NCBI GenBank assembly: GCA_017467845.1
Contig: JAFUKH010000010.1
Location: 20,635-84,634, forward strand
Direction: 5' to 3'
From: Lachnospiraceae bacterium
GTDB lineage: Bacteria; Bacillota; Clostridia; Lachnospirales; Lachnospiraceae
Length of the DNA: 64,000 nt
Made by a program: the position numbers and the translations under genes. Shown one piece after another: positions 1 to 8,003 of this stretch (positions are counted from its first letter, which is position 1; each line of letters starts with the position of its first letter). Below the pieces are notes generated by a model. That model had not been told where the DNA came from. It did no database searches and was given only the letters and a program-made list of their open reading frames with translations.

Positions 1-230
1 TTGATGAGGTTGTTTCCTAAGATACTAATCTAAAGTGTTATCTTAGAATTAGATGCGCTAAAAGTATCTACATGATATGATTATGCTATAAGATACCAAT
101 TTTTGCTCAAACGAGTATCCCATAGATGGATTTTTACGGATGGGATACTATTATCAGGAAAAAGGGTTTACATAACAACTAATAGAGTATCTGAGGGATA
201 AGACACACTGCTTAGATACTCTATGCTAGT
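1..230. repeat. GTATC/GATAC hairpin array, copy I
   Basis: No gene is seen in positions 1-339. Seven or so GTATC or GATAC pentamers recur here and they pair into successive hairpins. The clearest are AGTATCCCAT (114-123) with ATGGGATACT (140-149), and AGAGTATCT (184-192) with AGATACTCT (214-222). Between these two hairpins lies GTTTACATAACA (166-177), whose reverse complement occurs in the related array at 47405-47416. The function is unknown. The recurrence in three intergenic regions of the window argues for a repeat or RNA family rather than chance. Confidence 0.6.
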
Positions 231-339
231 GGATTTTATGAAAGTAGTAGTTTAAGTCGGCAGTAAGCGAAGTTTCTGGATGTTGTGATATACATGAGGG
301 AGAATTTGAGATTATGCGGACTAAGAAGTTGAGGTAAAT

Positions 340-1182
340 ATGGTTTTAGCAGTAGTAAGTGACATTCATGCAAATTTCAAGGCATTTGAGGCCTTTTTAG
401 AATATGTTAAGGAGCATCCGGTGGACGGTATTATCGGGCTGGGAGACTATATTACGGATAGTCCTTATCCGCAGAGGACCATGGGGATGTTGTATCAGAT
501 GATGGAGGATTATCCTTGTTATATTCTCAGGGGCAATCGGGAGGAATATATGCTTTCTAACAGAGAGAAGGATCAGGGGTGGAAGCCTTATACTTCGGAT
601 GGAGCGTTATTCTACACCTATGAGAATCTGACGGAGAAGGATTTGGACTTCTTCGAGAGTTTATCGAATACGATGGAGCTGGCACTGCCGGGAGTACCGC
701 CCTTGACACTTGTCCACGGAGCACCGAACGAAAGTCGAGGGAATTTCCATTTAAATCCGGAGCGTAGGGATCCGGTATTGGAGGAGATTTCTACGGATTA
801 TTTGATTGGTGGACATAGTCATCACCAGCAGATTTACGATAATGGCAAGAAAATGTATGTGAATGTGGGAGCGCTGGGAATGCCCATCGACCGCAAAGGA
901 CGTCATGCAGAATTTGCCTACCTGTATGGGGATGAAAAGGGCTGGAGAGCTGAGCTGAAATCCATTCCTTATGATGTGGAGGCGCAGATCAAAGCATTTG
1001 AGGAAAGTGGCCTTGATGAGATATCGTTGGTACTTAGTAAGGGTATCAAGAAATCGCTTTTGACGGGAAAGAATTATTTTATTGATGCGGTAAATATGGC
1101 CTTTGAAATCAGCGGTGGAGCTCCTATTGCGGAGCTGGACCGCAGCATTTGGGAAGAAATCGAAAGGAAGCTGGAGCTGTAA
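340..1182 (+). CDS. Calcineurin-like metallophosphoesterase
   Basis: Probable cytoplasmic metal-dependent phosphoesterase of 280 residues. The family signatures are all present: SDIH with Asp8 and His10, GD at 35-36, GN at 65-66 (Asn66), a LVHG histidine near 126 and GGHSHH near 158-162. These make up the dinuclear metal site. The arrangement resembles YfcE/DUF-type phosphodiesterases, but the substrate cannot be read from the sequence. GAGGT precedes the ATG. The stop codon is followed directly by the ATG of the next gene, so the two are surely co-transcribed and probably translationally coupled. Confidence 0.85.
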   Translation: MVLAVVSDIHANFKAFEAFLEYVKEHPVDGIIGLGDYITDSPYPQRTMGMLYQMMEDYPCYILRGNREEYMLSNREKDQGWKPYTSDGALFYTYENLTEKDLDFFESLSNTMELALPGVPPLTLVHGAPNESRGNFHLNPERRDPVLEEISTDYLIGGHSHHQQIYDNGKKMYVNVGALGMPIDRKGRHAEFAYLYGDEKGWRAELKSIPYDVEAQIKAFEESGLDEISLVLSKGIKKSLLTGKNYFIDAVNMAFEISGGAPIAELDRSIWEEIERKLEL

Positions 1183-2913
1183 ATGAAGTTTTTACTGGCA
1201 GCATTAAATACGAAATATATACATTCCAATCCCGCAATCTATAGCTTGCGGGCTTATGTGTCTGCGGAGAAACGAGGGCATGTAGAACTGGCGGAGTATA
1301 CCATCAACAATTCGGTCAGTGAGATTCTGGCGGATATCTATACCCGGAAGCCGGATGTCATCGGATTCTCCTGTTATATCTGGAACATTACCATGATTCT
1401 GGAGCTGGTGCGGGAGCTGCCCAAGCTTTTACCGCAGACTCCTATCTGGTTGGGAGGTCCGGAGGTAACATACCGGGGAAATGAGCTTTTTGCAGACTAT
1501 CCGGGATTGACCGGTATCATGGTGGGAGAAGGGGAAGAAACCTTTTCTGACCTTTTGGATTATTATTTAGATGGTGGCGAGAGTCTTGAGCAAATCCCCG
1601 GGCTTTGTCTGCCCGATGGCTTCACATCGCCAAGAGAGTTGACGGATATTAGTAGTCTGCCGTTTTTATATGATGATTTGCAGGCCTTTGAGAATAAAAT
1701 TATCTATTATGAGTCCAGTAGAGGATGTCCTTTCCGATGTAGCTATTGTCTTTCATCCATTGATAAGAAGGTGCGACTCAGAGATATTGAGATTGTGAAG
1801 AAAGAGCTACAGTTCTTTTTGGATAACAAGGTGAAGCAGGTCAAGTTTGTAGATAGAACCTTTAATTGTAATCATGACCATGCAATCTCTATTTGGAAAT
1901 ACATTCTGGAACATGACAATGGTGTCACCAACTTCCATTTCGAGGTGTCGGCGGATATTTTGAATGAAGAAGAGCTGGAACTTCTTGCCGGAATGCGTCC
2001 GGGACTGGCACAGCTGGAAATCGGCGTGCAATCCACTAATCCGGAGACCATAGGTGCGATTAATCGTACTATGAATGTGGAGAAATTGGAGCGGATTGTA
2101 GCACGAATTAATGCGGGGAAGAATGTTCATCAGCATTTGGATTTGATAGCAGGGCTGCCTTACGAGGATTATGACACTTTTGTCAAGTCCTTTAATCGGG
2201 TGTATGCAATGGAGCCGGAGCAATTGCAGCTGGGTTTTTTAAAGCTTCTGCGAGGCTCGAAGATGTGGGACAGGGCCGGAGAGTTTGGAATCTGCTGCAT
2301 GGACAAGCCACCTTATGAGGTTTTATACACCAAATGGCTTTCCTATGAAGATGTACTCCGTTTAAAGCGAATTGAAGAGATGGTGGAAATGTATTACAAC
2401 AGCAATCAGTTTGTACATACGATCCATTTTTTGGAGAAAACTTTTATACATCCATTCGCTATGTATGAAGCTTTAGCAGAATTTTATGAAAAGAATGGCT
2501 ACTTTATTCATAGTCCTGCCAGAGGATATCGGTATCATGTGCTTCTGCATTTTGCTGTGGAGCATGATGGAGAACATGAAGCGGTTTATAAGGAGCTTCT
2601 GACCTACGATATGTATCTGCGGGAGAATCTGAAGAGTCGCCCGGACTTTGCAACGGACCTTGGATGTTTCAAAGACCAAAGTCGCACTTTCTACGAGAAG
2701 GAAGCGCAGGAGAGGATTCTGTTGCCGGATTATGAAGGTTATGATTCGAAGCAGCTCAGTAAGATGACCCATCTGGAGGCGTTTCACTATCCGGTGTGGG
2801 AGGCAATGCAAGGCGAAGGGGCGGAGTATTCTGAAGAGCCGACATTTGTTTTGTTTGATTATAAGCACCGCAATCCGCTGAACGGGGATGCTAGGACAGT
2901 GGTAATTGAATAG
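1183..2913 (+). CDS. B12-binding/radical SAM protein (DUF4080 type)
   Basis: A 576-residue protein with an N-terminal Rossmann-like B12-binding region (about 1-140, containing IGFSCYIWN and GGPEV) followed by a radical SAM core. The CxxxCxxC cluster motif lies near residues 182-189 (GCPFRCSYC) and is expected to bind a 4Fe-4S cluster with S-adenosylmethionine. The C-terminal 200 residues match the DUF4080 style of extension. Such proteins are anaerobic methyl- or group-transfer enzymes of unknown substrate. There is no SD other than what overlaps the end of the preceding gene, which supports coupling. A hairpin terminator follows. Confidence 0.85.
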   Translation: MKFLLAALNTKYIHSNPAIYSLRAYVSAEKRGHVELAEYTINNSVSEILADIYTRKPDVIGFSCYIWNITMILELVRELPKLLPQTPIWLGGPEVTYRGNELFADYPGLTGIMVGEGEETFSDLLDYYLDGGESLEQIPGLCLPDGFTSPRELTDISSLPFLYDDLQAFENKIIYYESSRGCPFRCSYCLSSIDKKVRLRDIEIVKKELQFFLDNKVKQVKFVDRTFNCNHDHAISIWKYILEHDNGVTNFHFEVSADILNEEELELLAGMRPGLAQLEIGVQSTNPETIGAINRTMNVEKLERIVARINAGKNVHQHLDLIAGLPYEDYDTFVKSFNRVYAMEPEQLQLGFLKLLRGSKMWDRAGEFGICCMDKPPYEVLYTKWLSYEDVLRLKRIEEMVEMYYNSNQFVHTIHFLEKTFIHPFAMYEALAEFYEKNGYFIHSPARGYRYHVLLHFAVEHDGEHEAVYKELLTYDMYLRENLKSRPDFATDLGCFKDQSRTFYEKEAQERILLPDYEGYDSKQLSKMTHLEAFHYPVWEAMQGEGAEYSEEPTFVLFDYKHRNPLNGDARTVVIE

Positions 2914-2925
2914 AGGCTATATATG

Positions 2926-2960
2926 CTGCACATGGATAAACGTCTGTGTGCAGTTTTATT
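2926..2960 (+). terminator. Rho-independent terminator after the radical SAM gene
   Basis: CTGCACA pairs with TGTGCAG and is followed by TTTTATTTAT. It sits 12 nt past the stop of the radical SAM gene and closes that two-gene unit. Confidence 0.7.
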
Positions 2961-2968
2961 TATAAGTA

Positions 2969-3139
2969 TTGACTAAAAGATGATACATGTAATAAACTGA
3001 TATATGTAAGCGGTTCTCGCTTACAATCATTGGGCGTTCGCCCGTTTTTCTCAAAAATACCAACTGAATACGGTCAGATAATACATTGCGCGTATTGCAA
3101 AATGTATTACAAAAAGTTATACTTAAGGAGGATAGATTT
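2969..3139 (+). promoter_or_regulatory. brnTA leader: promoter, hairpins and possible operator
   Basis: A promoter-like pair TTGACT (2969-2974) and TAAACT (2993-2998) has an 18-nt spacer. It is followed by a hairpin GTAAGCGGTTCTCGCTTAC and then GGGCG-TT-CGCCC with GTTTTT (3032-3049), which looks like a small terminator. Closer to brnT, AATACATT (3080-3087) and AATGTATT (3101-3108) form an inverted repeat. BrnA antitoxins repress their own promoter, so this is a plausible operator. A second promoter-like pair, TTGCAA/TATACT (to 3123), lies very close to the start codon. The true start of transcription is uncertain. Confidence 0.45.
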
Positions 3140-3415
3140 TTGAAATTTGAATGGGATGAGGAGAAAGCAGCAATTAATTTTAGAAAGCACGGAATTCGGT
3201 TTGAGACGGCTATACGAGTTTTTCAAGATGAAAGAAGAATAGAAAGGTATGATTACAAGCATAGTCTAACAGAAGATAGGTATATTACTATTGGAAAAGT
3301 TGGTAAGGTTTTGTTTGTAGTGTTTGTGGAACGAGGACGGAATGTACGTATCATTTCGGCAAGATTAGCAACCAGAAAAGAGGAGGCGAAGTATTATGGG
3401 AACAGTGTATTATGA
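3140..3415 (+). CDS. brnT: BrnT family ribonuclease toxin
   Basis: Toxin half of a type II toxin-antitoxin module; BrnT proteins are RelE-fold ribonucleases that stop translation. The protein is 91 residues from a TTG start at 3140, which is preceded at ideal spacing by AAGGAGG (3125-3131). A longer in-frame reading from 3086 has no ribosome binding site. The family hallmarks are visible: FEWDEEKAAINFRKHGI near the N-terminus, the middle DYKHSLTEDRYITIG and the C-terminal VRIISARLATRKEEAKYY, holding the conserved Arg and His/Tyr positions. It overlaps brnA by 20 nt, in the usual toxin-first order. Confidence 0.9.
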   Translation: MKFEWDEEKAAINFRKHGIRFETAIRVFQDERRIERYDYKHSLTEDRYITIGKVGKVLFVVFVERGRNVRIISARLATRKEEAKYYGNSVL

Positions 3416-3710
3416 ACTGGATGGAAAGCGTAAATTGACATGGAAAGAAAAGAAAGAGATTAAGGAAGCCGCAAAGCGTCCCATCGTGTTCGATGAGGAT
3501 TGTCCGGAGCTTACAGACGAACAGCTGGAGGAATTTCAAAGAGTTGCTCAGGAACGTCGCAAGGCGAGGCAGAAGCAGGTGCTAACCTTACGTGTTTCCG
3601 CATCCACAATGAAAAAGGCCAAGGCTCTGGGCAAGGGATATACAGGAATTCTCAGCCGCCTTTTGGAGATGGCGTTGGATGATCCAGAAATGATTAAAAA
3701 GTGTTTATAA
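3396..3710 (+). CDS. brnA: BrnA family antitoxin
   Basis: Antitoxin of 104 residues that should bind and neutralise BrnT and repress the operon. The C-terminal third (LTLRVSASTMKKAKALGKGY and on) looks like the ribbon-helix-helix type DNA-binding region of BrnA, and the acidic middle (DEDCPELTDEQLEEF) is the likely toxin-wrapping segment. AGAGGAGG precedes the ATG inside the 3' end of brnT. The next gene follows after 15 nt, so read-through into the HAD gene is possible. Confidence 0.85.
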   Translation: MGTVYYELDGKRKLTWKEKKEIKEAAKRPIVFDEDCPELTDEQLEEFQRVAQERRKARQKQVLTLRVSASTMKKAKALGKGYTGILSRLLEMALDDPEMIKKCL

Positions 3711-3725
3711 AGAGAGGAAATACAA

Positions 3726-4379
3726 ATGTACAAAGCAGTCGTTTTTGATATGGATGGAGTAATCTTTGACTCCGAAAAGTTAATCTTGGATATCTGGGTA
3801 GAGTTGGGAAAAGAGCATAACATTCCTGACATTGAGGAAACCATGTATAAGTGTCTGGGAGTGAATGCGGCGGAGACCAAGCAGATTTTTCTTAGGGCGT
3901 ATGGAGAGGATTTTCCTTACGATATGTATGTTAAGGAGGCTTCGCGCAGATTTCACGCCAAGGCGGACGGTGGAGAACTGCCTATGAAGCCGGGAATAGT
4001 GGAACTGCTCTCATTTTTGAAGGAAAATGGCTATATCATCGGGCTGGCATCCTCTACCAGAGAAGCGTCCGTTCGCCAGGAACTTACCGATGCAGGAATT
4101 ATTTGTTACTTTAAAGAGCTTACCTGTGGTGATATGCTGAAAAAGAGCAAACCCGAGCCGGATATTTACCTTATGGCTTGTGAGAAGCTGGGGGTGAAGC
4201 CGGAGGAGGCTATTGCCATCGAGGATTCCTATAATGGTATCCGCTCTGCGTATGCGGCAGGGATGACTCCCATTATGGTGCCGGATATTATCGGCCCGGA
4301 TGAGGAAATGAAGGAAAAGAGTTACAGGATATTTGCCAATCTTTTGGAAGTGAAGGAGTGGCTGAAAGGAACGTTATGA
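3726..4379 (+). CDS. HAD-superfamily hydrolase (beta-phosphoglucomutase-like)
   Basis: A 217-residue HAD subfamily IA phosphatase or phosphomutase. Motif I is FDMDGV (Asp8 nucleophile, Asp10 acid/base), motif II is the LASSTR threonine/serine region near 107, motif III is the lysine in KKSKPEPD near 140, and motif IV is EDSYNG near 166-171. The cap domain lies between motifs I and II. KPEPDIYL and EDSYNGIRSAYAAGM are typical of beta-phosphoglucomutase-like phosphatases, often acting on sugar phosphates; the exact substrate is not determinable. AGAGAGGAA lies before the ATG. The stop overlaps the ATG of nth (ATGA), so they form one operon. Confidence 0.85.
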   Translation: MYKAVVFDMDGVIFDSEKLILDIWVELGKEHNIPDIEETMYKCLGVNAAETKQIFLRAYGEDFPYDMYVKEASRRFHAKADGGELPMKPGIVELLSFLKENGYIIGLASSTREASVRQELTDAGIICYFKELTCGDMLKKSKPEPDIYLMACEKLGVKPEEAIAIEDSYNGIRSAYAAGMTPIMVPDIIGPDEEMKEKSYRIFANLLEVKEWLKGTL

Positions 4380-5038
4380 AGAAGCGAACCTTAGAGATTT
4401 TAGCTGCGCTGGACGCAGAGTACGGAACAGAATATAAGTGTTATCTGAATCATGAAAATGCGTGGCAGCTTTTAATCGCCACCATGCTCAGTGCCCAGTG
4501 TACCGATGCAAGAGTGAATATTGTAACGGAGGACTTGTTCAAGAAATACACCAGTATTCAGGCTTTTGCGGAGGCTGATCTGAAGGAACTGGAGCAGGAT
4601 ATCAAGCCCACCGGATTCTATCATAATAAGGCGAAAAACATTATCTCCTGTTGCAAGGATTTACACAACATCTACCATGATGAAGTTCCAAGCACGATAG
4701 AGGAACTAACCGGGCTTGCGGGAGTGGGACGTAAGACTGCAAACGTCATTCGAGGCAATATTTTCCACGAGCCCAGTGTGGTGGTAGATACCCATGTAAA
4801 GCGTATCTCTAAAAAGCTGGGACTTACCAAGGAAGATGATCCGGTGAAGATTGAGTTTGAATTGATGAAGGAGCTGCCTAAGGATCATTGGATATTATAC
4901 AATATCCATATCATTCGTCTGGGAAGAACCATCTGCAAGGCACCTACCCCCAAATGTGAGGAGTGCTTCCTGCAGCATCTGTGTCCGGAATATACCAGAC
5001 TTCAGAAATCGGCAGCTAAGAAAGCGAAAAAGAAATGA
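4376..5038 (+). CDS. nth: Endonuclease III
   Basis: Base-excision-repair DNA glycosylase/AP lyase for oxidised pyrimidines. The start is the ATG at 4376, overlapping the HAD stop; an upstream in-frame start at 4358 would add six residues inside that gene and is less likely. The protein has 220 residues. The helix-hairpin-helix LTGLAGVGRKTANVI carries the catalytic lysine, and VVVDTHVKR carries the catalytic aspartate. The C-terminal 4Fe-4S cluster motif is complete, C-x6-C-x2-C-x5-C (CKAPTPKCEECFLQHLC). The tail ends in a short lysine-rich stretch. It overlaps the next gene by ATGA. Confidence 0.95.
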   Translation: MKKRTLEILAALDAEYGTEYKCYLNHENAWQLLIATMLSAQCTDARVNIVTEDLFKKYTSIQAFAEADLKELEQDIKPTGFYHNKAKNIISCCKDLHNIYHDEVPSTIEELTGLAGVGRKTANVIRGNIFHEPSVVVDTHVKRISKKLGLTKEDDPVKIEFELMKELPKDHWILYNIHIIRLGRTICKAPTPKCEECFLQHLCPEYTRLQKSAAKKAKKK

Positions 5039-5736
5039 TAACATCTTATGTTTGTGTGGATTTGGAGACCACAGGTCTGAATCCAAAATATGAGAAAATA
5101 ATAGAAATCGGTGCAATTAAGGTGGTGGAAGGTCAGGTTACAGAGACCTTTTCTTCCTTTGTGAATCCCGGTAGGAAGCTGGAGCCACGGATTACAGAAC
5201 TGACCGGAATCTGCCAGGAGCAGGTGGACACAGCACCTTACATTGAGGAGATTTTACCGGATTTTTTAGAATTCTGCGGTGACTATGCACTGTTGGGGCA
5301 CCGAATTCTGTTTGATTACTCTTTCTTGAAGAAAGCAGCGGTAAACCAGAAGCTGGGTTTTGAGCGCAAAGGAATAGACACTCTGCGGATTGCCAGAAGA
5401 TTTCTGCCGGAGCTGGAGCACCGTACACTGCCTTTTTTGTGTGAGTTTTACGGAATTCCCCATAAAGCGCATCGAGCACTGAATGATGCGGAAGCCACCG
5501 GCAAACTCTATCATATTTTGTTGGAGAAGTATTATATAGAAGGAGAAGGGTGTTTCACACCGGAACCTTTGAATTATCAGGTAAAAAAAGAGACTCCCAT
5601 CACGAAGTCTCAAAAAGAACGGTTATTAAGAATCTTAGACCAGCATAAACTGACTATAGATGTGGATATTGACAAGCTCACAAGGAGCGAGGCCAGTCGT
5701 ATTACAGATAAGATTCTCGCAAAGTACGGGCGATAG
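5035..5736 (+). CDS. DEDDh 3'-5' exonuclease (DnaQ/PolC-epsilon type)
   Basis: A 233-residue exonuclease of the DNA polymerase III epsilon fold. The DEDDh residues are visible: Asp8 and Glu10 in VDLETTG, an aspartate in LGHRILFDYSFL near 95, and the histidine/aspartate pair in HRALNDAEAT near 156-161. It contains only the exonuclease domain plus about 50 extra C-terminal residues, so it is a stand-alone DnaQ-like nuclease, probably in repair, as suggested by its overlap with nth. It converges with and overlaps by 35 nt the gene on the other strand ending at 5702. Confidence 0.85.
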   Translation: MITSYVCVDLETTGLNPKYEKIIEIGAIKVVEGQVTETFSSFVNPGRKLEPRITELTGICQEQVDTAPYIEEILPDFLEFCGDYALLGHRILFDYSFLKKAAVNQKLGFERKGIDTLRIARRFLPELEHRTLPFLCEFYGIPHKAHRALNDAEATGKLYHILLEKYYIEGEGCFTPEPLNYQVKKETPITKSQKERLLRILDQHKLTIDVDIDKLTRSEASRITDKILAKYGR

Positions 5737-6310
5737 TTTTGCCGTTTTTACTATTTAAAGAGGATGCGGAATCAATAAGTTCAAAGACTTTGTCGGAAAG
5801 TCCTCTGCTTTGATAGATTTCTGCGAGAAGATAGTAACTGGCACTTACGTCACTTCCGATGGAAACTGCGTATTCTAAAAGAGTACAGGTATCTTCAATG
5901 AAGCCACCTTCATATAATAGCTTTGCCCATCTTTGAAGTGTGGTAATGAGGGTGGAGTAGTTTTCATCATACTCTGATAGTACTGTAATGTTGGCAGTAC
6001 CATAGGTTAGCTTTAAGTCCGTATTGGTGATACCGGTAAAGTTTACAATTTTGCTGTCAGATAATACCTGAATAGTGGAAATATATTCCTGCACTCTTTC
6101 ATTGTCAGTCATTACCTGCAGAGGGAGTTTTTCCATGGGAATCGTCACGTAATCCAGATTATCTAAGGATTTCTTACGGACATTGTTCGCTGCCATCTCC
6201 TTATCCCAGAAGGCTTGTTCTGTTTTTTTTACATTTTTTGTATGTTTTCTTGAAAGTCCACCAATCAGGGAAATGAAGATGATAGTGCTTGCCAAAAGAA
6301 ATAGATTCAT
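5702..6310 (-). CDS. Membrane-anchored TPR-like protein of unknown function
   Basis: I do not recognise a named family. The 202-residue product begins with one hydrophobic segment (about 2-19, LFLLASTIIFISLIGGL) followed by a basic stretch, so it is probably anchored with its bulk in the cytoplasm. The C-terminal half (LLEYAVSIGSDVSASYYLL, then a second helical pair ending in NGKTIARTL) looks like one or two tetratricopeptide units. AAAGG precedes the ATG. It is transcribed divergently from the 35-residue membrane peptide at 6359 and overlaps the exonuclease gene tail to tail. Confidence 0.65.
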   Translation of the reverse strand: MNLFLLASTIIFISLIGGLSRKHTKNVKKTEQAFWDKEMAANNVRKKSLDNLDYVTIPMEKLPLQVMTDNERVQEYISTIQVLSDSKIVNFTGITNTDLKLTYGTANITVLSEYDENYSTLITTLQRWAKLLYEGGFIEDTCTLLEYAVSIGSDVSASYYLLAEIYQSRGLSDKVFELIDSASSLNSKNGKTIARTLRESYL

Positions 6311-6358
6311 TTATAATATCCTTTCAGTATAAACAAAATAAGAGTTGGAGGAATGCAT

Positions 6359-6466
6359 ATGTTTAATTTTCATAATCGCAAAACCAAGAAGATAATATCT
6401 TCTATCATTATAGCTTTTTTAGTACTTGCTATGGTAATTCCAACCTTAGCATATTTAATTGTGTAA
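6359..6466 (+). CDS. 35-residue single-pass membrane peptide
   Basis: A small gene supported by GGAGG at good spacing before its ATG and by a sensible product: a basic N-terminus (MFNFHNRKTKK) and then one membrane helix (IISSIIIAFLVLAMVIPTLA). The size and layout resemble the Prli42 group of tiny Firmicutes membrane proteins that tether stress-signalling complexes, but I cannot assign it to that family from sequence alone. It lies 35 nt before the VanW gene and could share its transcript. Confidence 0.6.
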   Translation: MFNFHNRKTKKIISSIIIAFLVLAMVIPTLAYLIV

Positions 6467-6501
6467 TTCAAGGCATGGGTTAGTTTAACGAGGAAAATTT
6501 T

Positions 6502-7983
6502 ATGAAGAATGCTTTTAAAAAAGGTATGCCTGCATTGGTTGCATTGGGCATATTTCTGTTCTTGAATATTCCGGTACAGGCTCAGACAGAGGGCGTAGTA
6601 TATATCAAAGATGGTATTTATGTTTCTGACATGCATGTCGGTGGTATGACTGTAGAGGAAGCCACTATTATGGTAGAAGAGTATGTAGAGTCTCTCTTAC
6701 CTTTAGAACTTACCTTACAGGTGGCGCAGGCCGGAGAGAGAGTAGTAACCGCAGAGGAGCTGGGGCTAAGCTGGCAGAATCCCGATGTAATTCGAGAAGC
6801 AGCGGCTGTAGGTCAGGAGGGAACCATCATCCAGCGTTACAAGATGATGAAGGATCTTCAGCAGGACAATCTGCATTTTGAATTAGAGCTTGGTGTAGAT
6901 GTTGAGGCGACCAGTCTACAGGTGGAGGCATGTGCAGAATATGACAGAGATGCCATAAACACGTCTCTTAAGAGAGAAGACGGCGAATTCATTGTTATCG
7001 AAGGTCAGGCCGGATATAAGCTTGATGTGGAGAAATCCATCGACCAGGTAATTACATATATTACCGAAGACTGGAATCATCAGCCGGGAATTATTTCTTT
7101 GGTGGTGGAGGAGGAGCTTCCGAAGGGAAGTGCGGAAGAACTTGCTATGGTGCAGGATGAACTGTCGTCCTATACAACCTCCTTTAAATCTTCAGGACAA
7201 TCCAGAAGTGCAAATGTCATCAATGGTTGTAATCTGATTGACGGAACTGTTCTTTATCCGGGAGAAGAGTTCTCAACTTATGAGAGTGTGTCTCCTTTCA
7301 CAGAGAAAAATGGCTATTATATGGCAGGTTCTTATGTGAGTGGTAAGGTAGTAGATAGTCTTGGCGGCGGTATTTGCCAGGTTTCTACTACTCTTTACAA
7401 TGCGGCATTATATGCGGAGCTGGAGATTACGGAGCGTTATAATCATTCCATGATTGTAAGCTATGTGGAGCCATCTGCGGATGCAGCAATTGCAGAGTCC
7501 TCAGGCAAGGATTTCAAGTTTGTAAATAACACAGAGTACCCTATATATATTGAAGGAAAGGTAAAGGATAAAAAGCTTACCTTTACCATTTACGGTAAGG
7601 AGACCAGACCGTCTAATCGAACCGTAAGTTATGAAAGTGTGATTTTAGAGACCATTCCCGCAGGTCCGGAAGAGATTTATACAGATGCGGGACAGCCCAT
7701 CGGTTATGTTGCAAAGCAGAGTGCTCATATTGGTTATAAGGCGCAGCTTTGGAAGGTTGTAACGGTGGATGGGGAGGAAGTTTCCAGAGAACAGGTGAAC
7801 AAGAGCTCGTATAAAATGACACCCAGGCAGGCAACTTTTGGTGTTGCCACTGCGGACCCGAATGCATATAATGAGATTATGGCAGCAATCGGAACCGGCA
7901 GCATTGACCATACCGTCAATGTTATGAATTATTTGATTACAGCTCCCGCACAGCCACAGGGCTCTGAGGATGCATCCCAGTAA
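6502..7983 (+). CDS. VanW family cell-envelope protein
   Basis: An exported or membrane-anchored protein of 493 residues. It starts with a positively charged stretch and a hydrophobic signal segment (about 9-27, ending near QAQ). A putative peptidoglycan-binding region (YoeB/Y-domain like, about 35-215) precedes the VanW domain (about 235-360), recognised by VINGCNLIDGTVLYPGEEFS and by LGGGICQVSTTLYNAALYA. A shorter C-terminal region resembles G5-like beta structure. VanW proteins are linked to vancomycin clusters but are also common as housekeeping envelope proteins; there are no van genes here. GAGG precedes the start codon. Confidence 0.85.
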   Translation: MKNAFKKGMPALVALGIFLFLNIPVQAQTEGVVYIKDGIYVSDMHVGGMTVEEATIMVEEYVESLLPLELTLQVAQAGERVVTAEELGLSWQNPDVIREAAAVGQEGTIIQRYKMMKDLQQDNLHFELELGVDVEATSLQVEACAEYDRDAINTSLKREDGEFIVIEGQAGYKLDVEKSIDQVITYITEDWNHQPGIISLVVEEELPKGSAEELAMVQDELSSYTTSFKSSGQSRSANVINGCNLIDGTVLYPGEEFSTYESVSPFTEKNGYYMAGSYVSGKVVDSLGGGICQVSTTLYNAALYAELEITERYNHSMIVSYVEPSADAAIAESSGKDFKFVNNTEYPIYIEGKVKDKKLTFTIYGKETRPSNRTVSYESVILETIPAGPEEIYTDAGQPIGYVAKQSAHIGYKAQLWKVVTVDGEEVSREQVNKSSYKMTPRQATFGVATADPNAYNEIMAAIGTGSIDHTVNVMNYLITAPAQPQGSEDASQ

Positions 7984-8003
7984 AGAAAAAGGACCGTATA
8001 TTT

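Noticed and set aside
1807-2868. Long frames antisense to the radical SAM gene
   Set aside because: They are shadows of the coding strand with no ribosome sites or recognisable products.
6502-7983. VanW as evidence of vancomycin resistance
   Set aside because: VanW domains are widespread outside resistance clusters and no vanH, vanA/B, vanX or vanRS genes are near.
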